IMG/VR virus record: IMGVR_UViG_3300011013_000010
Span: 1 to 64,000 of that record
Strand: one strand, 5' to 3'
Source: a virus
DNA: 64,000 nucleotides
The notes beneath the pieces are model-generated. The model ran no database searches and was not told the DNA's origin. It was given only the letters and a program-made list of their open reading frames with translations. Positions 8,722-17,993 of this stretch are shown piece after piece (positions within the stretch are counted from its first letter, which is position 1; the number at the start of each line of letters is the position of its first letter). A program made the position numbers and the translations under genes.

Positions 8722-11247
8722 ATGGCTGACAATACAAGAGATGCTGAAGCCCGCGCCGCTGCTGAGAAGAAGGTAAACCAGACTCTCTCGCAGCGCAAGA
8801 CTATTCTGCGTGATGAACTCCTTGCGATTGAAGATACGCTCGGTGTTTATCAGTCCATTGAGCAGCAAATAAACATTCAAACTGATTTGATGCAGAAAGA
8901 AGCAGAGCTTGCTCAAGTCCTAAAGCAAGACGCTGTTGAACAATTAGCTTCAGAAAGACAAAAGGGGGTGATTCATCAAGGACGTGTTAATGACCTCCTA
9001 AAAGAAGTCAAGATTCAAGAAGACATCATTCAGCGCGTCAATGAACAGAACGCAGCTCTAAATAATGTCACCACTCAAACTGACAATCTAATCGGCTCTC
9101 TTACAGGTATTGGCGATCAATGGAAAAACACCATTGTTGGTAGTATTGTAGATGCAGCTGATAAGTCAGAGAACCTCGTTTCAGTTACCTCAAGGATTGC
9201 TGAGAGCCTAAAGAGAAACATCACCTTTTCGAATGTCTTTGGCTCTACGATGCTCAAAATTCAAGAGGCAACCCTCGCTGTAGTCCTCGCACAAGATGAG
9301 GCTACATCAGCCTTCGCTAAAGGAACAGGCACAGGCACTAAATACTTCTCAATGATTACTGATATCTCTGAGCAAAACAGAGTGTTTGGTATTTCAGCCG
9401 AAGATTCTGCTGCCGCTGTTGGAGTATTGTATAAAGATTTAAATAGATTCTCTGAACTGTCGCCTCAGGCAGCAAAAGAGATGGCTGGTTTGGTTGCTAA
9501 ACTAGATGCCGTTGGCATCAGTAGTGAAACGTCTGCTGCTAATATCGATATTGCAATGAACGCACTCGGTATGAATTCTAAGGCAGCTCAGAACTTACAA
9601 CTTGATTTAGTTGCCACTGCTGATGCTTTGGCTCTACCTCCACAGACTGTAGCTGAAGGTTTTGCACGCGCCGCTCCACAACTTGCTGCTCACGGCAAGT
9701 CAATGGTTGGCGTGTTTAAAGATTTAGCAAGACAATCAAAAGAAACAGGATTAGAGATAGAAACTCTGCTTGGCTATGCTTCTCAATTTAACACGTTTGA
9801 AGGTGCAGCCCAGCAGACAGCAGATTTGAATCATCTTTTGGGTGGAGCATATTTGAATAGTCTTGAGCTTTTGAACGCAACAGAAGCAGAAAGAATAGAA
9901 ATCATTCAGCAATCAATCAAGGCATCTGGTAAATCATTTGATCAAATGGATGTTCACACTAAGAGAGCATTTGCACATCAAATGGGTCTTCAGAGTGTTG
10001 CTGAAGCATCTAAACTTCTGACGCCTTTGACACTTGAGCAAGTTAAAGCCAATAAGAAAGCAGCTGATATTGAAGCAGAGCTTGCAGAAAAGGCTAAAGC
10101 TATGCAACCTATTTGGAAAGCAGCTCAAAGTGCTATTTCGTCACTAGCGATTAGTATGCTACCTTTCTTGAACTACCTTAAGGATGGCATTGTATGGATT
10201 TTAGAACTCAATGATAAAACGCGGGAGTGGTTCGGCGGCACGATGAGTCTTCTCCCAGCGCTAGCAATATTGGGAACCACTGTGCTTGGCATTGTTAAAG
10301 TAATGAAGATGGGCGCAGCATTGAAGGCTTTGTGGATTTCACTTACAGCAGCGTCCACTGCCGCTACGGTCAGTAAGACAGTTGCTGATGAGTTGAGCAC
10401 TGGCGCTTTGTTGAAACAGTCGATTGCTCAGAAGACAGCCAACAGTAAATCTGTTGGTGGAGCTAAAGCAATGATGGGTTATGCAGCTGCCGTAGCGCTG
10501 GCTGGTGTCGGTATCGCTGCTGCCGCTCTAGGAATGGCACAGTTTGTTAAAGCATTTAATGGAATGCCTCCAGAATCCATCTATGCAGTTGCAACTGCTA
10601 TTGGTGTCTTTATGGTAGGGATGATTGGTCTTTCTGTTGCAATGGGTGTCATCGCAGCTGCCTCCGGTGCTGCTGCTGTTCCTCTTTTGGCAGTTGGTGC
10701 CGCTGTTGCTTTAGTTGGCGTTGGCGTCGGGTTAGCAGCGGCTGGTATGTCGCTTTTGGCTGACTCTTTGGTTCTTGGGCTAACTGCTGTTGGAGCCAAC
10801 ATTGGTGGATTCTTAGCATTTGTCGGCGGATTGTCTATCTTGTCAATGCTTGGACCTGCTTTGGGTGTTACTCTTTTGGCGCTCACGCCAACCAGTTGGG
10901 TGATGGCAAGTATCGCAGAAAGCATTGGTGAAATGGTAGCAAATATCAATGAGCTAAATCTAACAAAGATACTTGAACTTAACAAACTTTTGGGCGTAAA
11001 AGTAGCTCCTGAGAGCGTCGAGTTTGCAGCCTCTGGTATTGCTGCATCAGTTAGCGCTGGAGGTGTTAGTCGCTCTCAGGCAAGCGCTCCTGCTCCCGTG
11101 CAGCCATCTAAGAATGCTGGCAGTGCGCAGGTGAAGCCAATCAACATCACACTTAAGATTGATGATAGAGAAATAGCTAAAATAGCTTGGAAAGAGATCC
11201 GAAAAGAGCTTGAACAGGTTGGTGGAAAAGGATTAATTCCAGCTTAA
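8722..11247 (+). CDS. Tail tape measure protein
   Basis: An 841-residue protein with a long charged coiled-coil N-terminus (about residues 1-130), a helical middle with TMP-like sequence (VAEGFARAAPQLAAHGKSMV near residue 312), then several Ala/Gly/Val-rich hydrophobic segments at about residues 500-740 and an Ala/Pro-rich linker before the C-terminus. This architecture and its place between tube/chaperone and baseplate genes are diagnostic of tape measure proteins, which set tail length and leave with the DNA. At the usual 0.15 nm per residue the tail would be near 125 nm. Confidence 0.85.
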   Translation: MADNTRDAEARAAAEKKVNQTLSQRKTILRDELLAIEDTLGVYQSIEQQINIQTDLMQKEAELAQVLKQDAVEQLASERQKGVIHQGRVNDLLKEVKIQEDIIQRVNEQNAALNNVTTQTDNLIGSLTGIGDQWKNTIVGSIVDAADKSENLVSVTSRIAESLKRNITFSNVFGSTMLKIQEATLAVVLAQDEATSAFAKGTGTGTKYFSMITDISEQNRVFGISAEDSAAAVGVLYKDLNRFSELSPQAAKEMAGLVAKLDAVGISSETSAANIDIAMNALGMNSKAAQNLQLDLVATADALALPPQTVAEGFARAAPQLAAHGKSMVGVFKDLARQSKETGLEIETLLGYASQFNTFEGAAQQTADLNHLLGGAYLNSLELLNATEAERIEIIQQSIKASGKSFDQMDVHTKRAFAHQMGLQSVAEASKLLTPLTLEQVKANKKAADIEAELAEKAKAMQPIWKAAQSAISSLAISMLPFLNYLKDGIVWILELNDKTREWFGGTMSLLPALAILGTTVLGIVKVMKMGAALKALWISLTAASTAATVSKTVADELSTGALLKQSIAQKTANSKSVGGAKAMMGYAAAVALAGVGIAAAALGMAQFVKAFNGMPPESIYAVATAIGVFMVGMIGLSVAMGVIAAASGAAAVPLLAVGAAVALVGVGVGLAAAGMSLLADSLVLGLTAVGANIGGFLAFVGGLSILSMLGPALGVTLLALTPTSWVMASIAESIGEMVANINELNLTKILELNKLLGVKVAPESVEFAASGIAASVSAGGVSRSQASAPAPVQPSKNAGSAQVKPINITLKIDDREIAKIAWKEIRKELEQVGGKGLIPA

Positions 11248-11273
11248 GGCTAGATATAATGCGAGGATGATAA

Positions 11274-12113
11274 ATGACAATATTTAACAACAAGATAGTT
11301 GAAAAGAAGATTGCCCCTGTAGTAGGCGGTCTTCAAGATGTTTCTGATAACATTGGGGGAACCGACTCACATTCAGGAAAGTTAAATCGCGATACTTCAG
11401 ATGGTCTTGTTATTCATTTTGTGCATATTCCTACTGGAAAGACTTGTCACTTTAAGGCTTTTCTAACCGCGTATGAAGATCATTATGATCCACAATGGAA
11501 TGAAGAAGAGCTTTTTGGTAGAATGGATCCAGTTTCTACCTTTAAAAGAACAGGCAGACGTATTACACTAGGGTGGGATGTTCCCGCTGCTTCTGAACAA
11601 GAGGCAATTTTGAATATGAAGGAGTCAGAGAAATTTCTCGCTATGCTTTATCCTGTCTATGAAGAAAGATCTGCTGCTAACTTCCTTGAAGGCGGCTCTC
11701 TTGGTGCTGTTACTAGCCCTTCTGCTAATCACAGAATGATTGGAACAATGGCAGCACCACCTTTGTTTAAGATAAAGTTCGCTAACCTTATTATGGATGG
11801 TGATACGGGTGCAGTTTCGTCGGGTGCTTCTAGAAGTGGATTGGTTGGAACTATGAGTGGGTTGAGCTATAAGCCTGATATCGAGCAAGGTTTTTTTGGT
11901 GCAGGAGCTGGCTTAATAGAGCCAGGCGCTTTAATTCCACAAACCATTATCTTTAATATCGAGTTTGTAGTTCACCATCAGCACGGTTTGGGATTTTCTA
12001 AAAAATCACTTGAAAGAGAGAAGTCTCTTCAAGTTGCCAATGCTAGAGGAAACAAACTTACTGGTCGCAGAGCTAATGGATTTCCTTATCGTGGCGATAA
12101 GATTTTAAAGTAA
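11274..12113 (+). CDS. Baseplate/tube-initiator-like tail protein
   Basis: A 279-residue protein. Residues 45-110 contain FKAFLTAYEDHYDPQWNEE, then FGRMDPVSTFKRTGRRITLG and WDVPA, a pattern I associate with a widespread tail-tube-like protein of myophages that sits at the tube-baseplate junction. The C-terminus is basic and probably flexible. It is located just after the tape measure and before a gp53-like gene, consistent with baseplate assembly. The exact T4 counterpart is not clear. Confidence 0.6.
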   Translation: MTIFNNKIVEKKIAPVVGGLQDVSDNIGGTDSHSGKLNRDTSDGLVIHFVHIPTGKTCHFKAFLTAYEDHYDPQWNEEELFGRMDPVSTFKRTGRRITLGWDVPAASEQEAILNMKESEKFLAMLYPVYEERSAANFLEGGSLGAVTSPSANHRMIGTMAAPPLFKIKFANLIMDGDTGAVSSGASRSGLVGTMSGLSYKPDIEQGFFGAGAGLIEPGALIPQTIIFNIEFVVHHQHGLGFSKKSLEREKSLQVANARGNKLTGRRANGFPYRGDKILK

Positions 12114-12122
12114 GGGTAAAAA

Positions 12123-12464
12123 ATGACTATTTCAAGATATGAACAAAGAAGAAAGTTTGTTAACTCTCAGCGAAAATATGAGCCGTTGTTCGAGCAACGA
12201 GATGTAAAATTCATCAGACATTTTGAGTCTGCTAAATTTAAGTATCCTACAGATGATCAGATTAATAGTCTAAATCTAGAAGATCATGTGTGGGCGCGAG
12301 GTGATAAGCTATCAAAACTAGCTGAGCAAGAATATGGCGATCCAAAGTTGTGGTGGATTATTGCTTGGTTTAACAAAAAGCCTACAGAAGCTCACCTTAA
12401 ATATGGAGATGTCATTCAGGTTCCTTCCCCATTGGAAAGAGTTTTGGGATTTATGGGGATTTAG
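12123..12464 (+). CDS. gp53-like baseplate wedge protein with LysM-type domain
   Basis: A 113-residue protein. The C-terminal half (HVWARGDKLSKLAEQEYGDP, then KLWWIIAWFN and YGDVIQVP) is a LysM-like fold as found in T4 baseplate wedge protein gp53: the DKLSKLAEQEYGD helix, WW(I)IAWFN and a final V-I-x-V-P strand. The N-terminus is basic. It probably works in baseplate wedge joining rather than peptidoglycan binding, because the neighbours are structural. Confidence 0.75.
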   Translation: MTISRYEQRRKFVNSQRKYEPLFEQRDVKFIRHFESAKFKYPTDDQINSLNLEDHVWARGDKLSKLAEQEYGDPKLWWIIAWFNKKPTEAHLKYGDVIQVPSPLERVLGFMGI

Positions 12465-12467
12465 TAA

Positions 12468-15191
12468 ATGAGTAATCATCAAGGTACTGGGGCTGAAGGT
12501 GAAGCGGCTGTAGCCGCTGGCATTCCTTCAAGCGCAGCCCAAAAACAAGAAAAACAAGAAAAACAAATAGAAGAAGACAGTAAGGGCTTTAAAAGTGAAG
12601 ATGAGCGTCAAGCAGCTCTTCGTTTCCAAGAGCAATGTCACCTTATGCTTAAGTGGGAAGAATTTACGAGTCAAAACCCTGGACGTCAATCAGGAGTTTA
12701 TTACAAGAATTTTGTCGCCATTGACCACGATACTCCTTTTGATTTTATTAACAAAATGTTTCATAAAGGAAAGGATGCAGACGTATTGTTTAATCTTAAT
12801 ACATCCCAGATGTCTTTGTTGGTTCCGCAGGTTCGATTGTTCAAGATTTATATTGATCCGATTACCAAAGAAGAGGCTTCAGTAGAACTCCCGTTTGATG
12901 ATTTTTTGAGCAAGCAAGATGTAGCTAATATCGTCAAATCTAACGCTGGACGCGGACAAGGCGCCGGTTTAAAATCTTTTTCTTGGAAAACGGTCGGAAC
13001 CTCGCCTGCTAATAGTTATCAATTTGTGGCTGATATGTCTTTGCACTTCCAAAGTATTGAAGATATTTTCAGCACTAGAATTGCTCGCACTATTCAATTT
13101 GGCGCTTCTAAGAAAAATGTAGAAGTTAGGTTTTCTGACTTGTTGTTTCCACAAACACAGTTTAGAAAAAGTGTTAAAGATGGACCACGTGTTTGGAATC
13201 CAGACTATTTTGCCATCAAAGCTATTGTTGGCTGGAAGGTGATGAAGCCTCGTGGTAGTCCAGGTTTTATTCCCAAAAAAGTGATAGATGTGATTGAGAG
13301 AACTCAAAACTCATTTGTGCTTTCTATGGTGCAACACGAAATAGATGTTCGAGATGATGGTTCTGTTGATCTTGATATTAAGTTTATGACTATGTCTGAG
13401 ATGCTTATTTCAGAACCACTTAGCGCTAATATTTTGTTTCCAAGCCCAGAGACTAAAAATGAAATAGAGAAACTACAGGAAAGAATTGATCGATTGGATT
13501 TCGAGATTGATAATCACGTTGATATTTCAAACAACGAAGAAGCACAAGAAGTCTTGGCTGGTGGGCAAACTCCAGTTCTAGCTTCGACTGGAATTTCCAT
13601 AGAAACTGATAAAAAAAAGGCAGAGTTAGAACAAACTCGTTTACAGCTTGAAAAATATGACAACTCTAAGAAATCTCAAGCTTATAGGAGAATTGTTGGC
13701 TCTCTTTATCGAAATAAGTTAATTTATCACACTCTAGTAAAGAAAGAATTCCTCGATAAAAGAATAAAGATGCAGACTCGCAAGATTTCAGATGATGGAG
13801 CAACTCCAGAGCAAATAGAACAGTCTAGAAACTTGTTCACAGAAACAAAAAATGCTGAAACCTCTATAGGAATATCAGATGGTTCTGACAACTTGCTGGA
13901 GCTTAACGAGAACAGTACTGACGCTGATTTCTCAAGAGATGTAAAAAGCCTTAGAGCCTTAGACGGCAGTAAGCTTGATAGCAAACATTATAAGGTGATT
14001 TATTTTTACTTTGGGGATTTAATGGATGCCGTTCTTGAAGGAATGTTTAAGAAATCATTGTCAAAATCAGATTCGTTTGATAACAAAAGGATTAAGGTTC
14101 TCCTTGGACCTCTTACGTTCTATGATTACGGCAATCTAGTTGACAACAATGTAGTTGGAAAAAAGAGTGGCGTTAAAAATGATATTGCTGAAGTTGATGT
14201 GCATTATACTGGAAAAATGTCTAGCGTCAATTTAGCTGATATCCCTATTTCTATGCGAGTTTTCACTAACTGGTTTAATGAAAAGATTGTCAGTCCTGGT
14301 CTTGAATCTTACACTTTTCAGGAGTTTGTTACAGATGCGATTAACGATCTTGTTTTAAGAGCTATTAAGACAGAGTGTTATGATTTCGCTCCTCGTCAAC
14401 AAGCAAAACTTACGTATAAAACATTTTCTGTACCAGAAAATAGAAAAAGAAATCAAATCTTTAAGCAAAGCACTAGAGTTGAGTTAAAAGACTTGCAAGA
14501 TACTCCTTTTATCTCTAAAGGGACACGTAGTTTGTCAGGCGATGTTGCTATGGAACAATATGTTTTGATACACGCTTCAGTAGACCACCCTTGGGAACTA
14601 ACTGGCGATTATGATATCGACAAGGAAAACGGAATATTTCACTTGTTTTTCGGCAACGAACGTGGAGTCGTCAAAAAGATTAAGTTTAAAAGAGCAGATA
14701 AACCCTATATTCGTGCAGCTAATATTGCGAACAACTTTAATGAAACACAAGGTTCTACCAAGGTGTTGAGAGAGGTTTACAACGCTACAGTAGAGATGTA
14801 TGGAAATAATCTTTTTGAGGTAGGAAATCAGGTTAGGCTTGTTCCTTCACTGGGTGGTGGCAACAATAGTTTGAGACTAATAGACAAAGTCGAAGAACTA
14901 GGAATAGGCGGATATTTTATGGTCCTCGAAAGGGAAGATCGTGTAGAATCTGGTTTATATCAAACAGACTTAAGTCTTGTTTGGACCAGTCCAGCCACAG
15001 GTAAAATAGACATTGGAGATGTTAAACTCCCCAACTCTATTAGGGCGAAGAGAACTAAGAAAAAGGTCGAGACAACAAAAGCTAAAAGTGATGAAGTAAA
15101 GCCTTCAGGTGGCGACATAGGGCAAAACACAGAAAGTTCAGCACTCGACACATTAAAATCTATTGTTGGATTTAAGAAGGTGGGATCATAA
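12468..15191 (+). CDS. Large baseplate/hub-associated virion protein candidate
   Basis: A 907-residue protein, not assigned to a named family. It starts with a low-complexity Gln/Lys/Glu linker (residues 10-50), continues with beta-rich segments, then a helical charged stretch (residues 325-420) and a C-terminal beta-rich region ending in a Lys-rich tail. Size, position after the gp53-like gene and translational coupling to both neighbours point to the baseplate or central hub. No lysozyme or peptidase motif was recognised. Confidence 0.5.
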   Translation: MSNHQGTGAEGEAAVAAGIPSSAAQKQEKQEKQIEEDSKGFKSEDERQAALRFQEQCHLMLKWEEFTSQNPGRQSGVYYKNFVAIDHDTPFDFINKMFHKGKDADVLFNLNTSQMSLLVPQVRLFKIYIDPITKEEASVELPFDDFLSKQDVANIVKSNAGRGQGAGLKSFSWKTVGTSPANSYQFVADMSLHFQSIEDIFSTRIARTIQFGASKKNVEVRFSDLLFPQTQFRKSVKDGPRVWNPDYFAIKAIVGWKVMKPRGSPGFIPKKVIDVIERTQNSFVLSMVQHEIDVRDDGSVDLDIKFMTMSEMLISEPLSANILFPSPETKNEIEKLQERIDRLDFEIDNHVDISNNEEAQEVLAGGQTPVLASTGISIETDKKKAELEQTRLQLEKYDNSKKSQAYRRIVGSLYRNKLIYHTLVKKEFLDKRIKMQTRKISDDGATPEQIEQSRNLFTETKNAETSIGISDGSDNLLELNENSTDADFSRDVKSLRALDGSKLDSKHYKVIYFYFGDLMDAVLEGMFKKSLSKSDSFDNKRIKVLLGPLTFYDYGNLVDNNVVGKKSGVKNDIAEVDVHYTGKMSSVNLADIPISMRVFTNWFNEKIVSPGLESYTFQEFVTDAINDLVLRAIKTECYDFAPRQQAKLTYKTFSVPENRKRNQIFKQSTRVELKDLQDTPFISKGTRSLSGDVAMEQYVLIHASVDHPWELTGDYDIDKENGIFHLFFGNERGVVKKIKFKRADKPYIRAANIANNFNETQGSTKVLREVYNATVEMYGNNLFEVGNQVRLVPSLGGGNNSLRLIDKVEELGIGGYFMVLEREDRVESGLYQTDLSLVWTSPATGKIDIGDVKLPNSIRAKRTKKKVETTKAKSDEVKPSGGDIGQNTESSALDTLKSIVGFKKVGS

Positions 15192-16432
15192 TGGTTAAAA
15201 TGGACCTTACAAAGGAAGAGCCTCTATTGACCAACACCGAGCCTGTTGGTTCAAACAGCCTTACCTCACGAGCTACCTTTTACCAAAGAAAGCTTTATGA
15301 AATGGTGGCATTCAAGTCACCCCTGATTGGTGATACTAAGCCTATTGATTTTTGGTATGAGAAAACCTTCTATGGACGAATCAATCCAGAATCTAAAGCA
15401 GTCCACGTTTCAGAAACTTATTTAAAGCAAATTCCTGGCACACCTGATTTGTTTTTGTTGAATTTTGTAGTAGATGCTTTTGAAGATTTGAGAGATTTTT
15501 TTAATGTAATGAGCGCGAGAGACGGTATTGAACCTGACAGTGTTTATGCGGTCATCAATCCGGTGAATGCTTGGACGAGCACTAATACTGCTTATCACGT
15601 ATTGATGACTACGCTTTATGAAAAGTTTAAAGTTTTTGTTTCTAGCCAGCGCAAAGAAAAGAAGATAAAAGATTTTCAAACCTTTATAGGCGTTTTTACT
15701 GAGTTCATTGATTCTGTTACTCCATTGTTATCGTTGACTCGTTCAAAAATGATTATTTCTCGCTTGGCTGATCCTAAAACATCTGGCTTGGTTGTGGAGT
15801 TGGGTGCTCGTTCTCACGCTAATGACGAACCCAAAGTGGAAGATTATTTAAAAGATCCTAACTTTCCTGTTTTTAAAGAAACGGCTCAGAGGTTTGGTTT
15901 TGTTGTAGACCGTCACGCTCCGTGGCGGCTTGTAGCTGATATTGGTTCTCCAGCGATGAAGCCTTATATGGACGCTTTCGAATTAAATACAGAAACTCTT
16001 TTTCAAAAATATTATTATACCTCCTTTGAGCTGGATTTAGCTGCTCTTAAGACTTATATTATTCAATTTTACAACTCTTACGTTTCTGGAAAGAAGATAT
16101 TAGTAGAGCCAGTGTTTTCTTATGATGAAGCAGGTCGCGTTGTGGTCCTTAATAACGAAATCGTTCGAGAGACCAAAACAGAGTTAGAAATAGACAAGCA
16201 ATATTCAGAAGAATTTTGGCTAAGGATGTATGCTTTCATTAGAGCAAGAGAGGAAAATAAAACTTGGAGCCAAGTTGAGTTCGAAAAAGTTGTTAGAAAT
16301 GCATTTTTGTACCTAAAAGGACTTGACAAAGAAACAGCTATAGAGTATCTTGAGCGTAGGACTCGTTTGGCGTCCGGTTCTAATCGCAAAGAGAGGAACT
16401 ATCATTTTATTAATCTACAGAGACTTACCTGA
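15191..16432 (+). CDS. Putative virion protein at the end of the tail operon
   Basis: A 413-residue protein of unknown family overlapping the previous stop by one base. It is helical and aromatic-rich, without membrane segments or recognisable motifs. It ends the structural block: the next gene is a DNA polymerase. Its final 110 bases also contain a good promoter match (16323-16351), so the 3' end of the CDS seems to double as the regulatory region of the replication operon. Confidence 0.5.
   Translation: MVKMDLTKEEPLLTNTEPVGSNSLTSRATFYQRKLYEMVAFKSPLIGDTKPIDFWYEKTFYGRINPESKAVHVSETYLKQIPGTPDLFLLNFVVDAFEDLRDFFNVMSARDGIEPDSVYAVINPVNAWTSTNTAYHVLMTTLYEKFKVFVSSQRKEKKIKDFQTFIGVFTEFIDSVTPLLSLTRSKMIISRLADPKTSGLVVELGARSHANDEPKVEDYLKDPNFPVFKETAQRFGFVVDRHAPWRLVADIGSPAMKPYMDAFELNTETLFQKYYYTSFELDLAALKTYIIQFYNSYVSGKKILVEPVFSYDEAGRVVVLNNEIVRETKTELEIDKQYSEEFWLRMYAFIRAREENKTWSQVEFEKVVRNAFLYLKGLDKETAIEYLERRTRLASGSNRKERNYHFINLQRLT
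16323..16351 (+). promoter_or_regulatory. Sigma70-like promoter inside the end of the preceding CDS
   Basis: TTGACA (16323-16328), a 17-bp spacer and TATCTT (16346-16351), about 75 bases upstream of the polymerase start. It lies in codons for GLDKETAIEYLE. It would switch from tail to replication genes. It lacks the AATGATCTGT spacer element of other promoters in the window. Confidence 0.45.
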
Positions 16433-17616
16433 CTACATTTGCAGCATTAGATGATAAAGAATCTTGCGTTGGCTATTACGCTGGCGGCGAGTTGATTTAT
16501 GAAAAAGAACTTCCACCGAATCTTACGAAGACGTGGAAGTTTTTGCCATTTTTGGAATCCGAAGATTGTACATATGCATTCCTTCTAGACCCACACGGAA
16601 TGGATTTGGACCGCTGCCCAGAAGAGCTGAAAGGGCGTTGGGAAAAGATGAGCACAAGAATGGCTGCTTTCTTACGTTCTTTCTCGGAAGCCAAAATTAG
16701 CCTTAAAGATAACTGTCTATATGAAATGGTACCAGATCAATTTCTCCTTGAATATTTTGATACACAGTGTAGGATTGTGGATTACATTTTTGAGAAGTTT
16801 GAAAAACCTAAGGATTATGACCACAGATTGGCTCTCCACAAAATGCTGGTACATATTTCTACCCTACCACTTACCCTAGATAAGCGCGCTTTGAAAAATA
16901 AGCTATCTAATGTTCAAGCGCGTAACTTCTTGAAAAAACTAAACGAATGGGAGCATATTGGATTTAACCAGTTCGGAACAAAGACTGGCAGACTGACTAC
17001 AGAGAAAAATAGCTTTCCCATCTTGACTATGAATAAAGAATATAGGTCAGTCTTAAAGCCGCAGAATCATTTCTTTATCGAGTATGATTTTAATGCAGCA
17101 GAACCACGAGTTTTTTTAGCATTGGCAGGTTGGGAGCAGCCAGCAGGTGATATTCATCAATGGAACGCTGACAAAATCTTTGAAGGCACCAAAACAAGAG
17201 ACGAAGCCAAGAAAGAGTTTTTGGCTTGGTTCTATAATCCTTCAGATGAACGTGAATTTGGTGTCTTTTACAATCGCAAAGATGTGCTTGACAAGTTTTG
17301 GGATGGGTGCTATATTGAGAACCCCTTCGGAAGAAGGATCGAAGCCGATCATCATCACGCTCTGAACTATATTGTTCAAAGTACTACATCAGATTTGGTT
17401 CAAAGGCAGGCAGTGAAGATTTTTGATTTACTCAAGGATAAAGTATCTAATGTGGCTTTTACAATGCACGATTCGGTTATTGTTGATTTGCACGTAGATG
17501 AAAAAGAAATGATTCACAAAATAGCTAAAGTATTTGGAGATACCCAGTTTGGTAAGTTCAAGGTGAGCGTAGCAGCTGGACAAGATTTTGGCAACTTGGA
17601 GGAGCTTGAAGTATGA
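16429..17616 (+). CDS. Family A DNA polymerase, palm/fingers only
   Basis: About 395 residues. Polymerase motifs are visible: motif A FIEYDFNAAEPRVFLALAG with the metal-binding Asp, a fingers helix resembling TRDEAKKEFLAWFYN, PFGRRIEADHHHALNYIVQS before the palm helix, and motif C FTMHDSVIVD. No 3'-5' or 5'-3' exonuclease domain is present. The first ATG-like start is TTG 16492, but the conserved-looking segment FAALDDKESCVGYYAGGELI lies upstream in frame; the only plausible start before it is CTG 16429, overlapping the previous TGA. It may serve gap filling or repair, because a DnaE is also encoded. Confidence 0.75.
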   Translation: MTTFAALDDKESCVGYYAGGELIYEKELPPNLTKTWKFLPFLESEDCTYAFLLDPHGMDLDRCPEELKGRWEKMSTRMAAFLRSFSEAKISLKDNCLYEMVPDQFLLEYFDTQCRIVDYIFEKFEKPKDYDHRLALHKMLVHISTLPLTLDKRALKNKLSNVQARNFLKKLNEWEHIGFNQFGTKTGRLTTEKNSFPILTMNKEYRSVLKPQNHFFIEYDFNAAEPRVFLALAGWEQPAGDIHQWNADKIFEGTKTRDEAKKEFLAWFYNPSDEREFGVFYNRKDVLDKFWDGCYIENPFGRRIEADHHHALNYIVQSTTSDLVQRQAVKIFDLLKDKVSNVAFTMHDSVIVDLHVDEKEMIHKIAKVFGDTQFGKFKVSVAAGQDFGNLEELEV

Positions 17617-17993
17617 GTAGGGTTCCAAAAGAGACCGTTTTGAATAAAGAGCTGAGGAGAAAAAGCACAATGGATAAACGCACTTGCTATGATAAGTTGG
17701 TTCGTGATAAGATTTCTGAACACTTGTGCAGAAAAAAACTCAAACACAAAGTGAGCCTAACGAAGGATCATTTTGAATATCAAGAGAGGCTAGAGACCAA
17801 GCTTCTTGAGGAAGTGAAAGAGTTTTTAGATGAACCTTGCAATGAAGAGGCAGCTGATGTACTTGAGGTGTTTGAGGCGCTTCTGAAGGCTCATGGCATT
17901 GCTTTGTCTAACGTCATTGACGCTCGCTTTAAAAAAGCAGAATCAAAAGGGCGCTTTAATGATGGCGTGGTTCTTGAATGGGTAGAGAGATGA
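17613..17993 (+). CDS. MazG-like NTP pyrophosphohydrolase candidate
   Basis: A 126-residue protein with YDKLVRDKISEHL (residues 26-38), the typical start of phosphoribosyl-ATP pyrophosphatase/MazG-like house-cleaning enzymes, then KLLEEVKEFLDEPCNEEAAD with the expected EE-x-x-E metal-binding pattern. It probably hydrolyses non-canonical or excess NTPs. Two starts have good SDs: ATG 17613 (GGAGGAG, overlapping the polymerase stop) and ATG 17670 (GAGGAG), the latter giving the usual family N-terminus. Confidence 0.72.
   Translation: MSRVPKETVLNKELRRKSTMDKRTCYDKLVRDKISEHLCRKKLKHKVSLTKDHFEYQERLETKLLEEVKEFLDEPCNEEAADVLEVFEALLKAHGIALSNVIDARFKKAESKGRFNDGVVLEWVER

Noticed and set aside
10581-10985. 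134-residue minus-strand ORF inside the tape measure gene
   Set aside because: Low-complexity Ala/Pro/Thr shadow of the hydrophobic tape measure region; no start signals.
17288-17316. TTGACA-17-TATATT inside the PolA-like gene
   Set aside because: Good match, but it lies in conserved polymerase codons 300 bases before the next gene; may be chance. Left out of the feature list.
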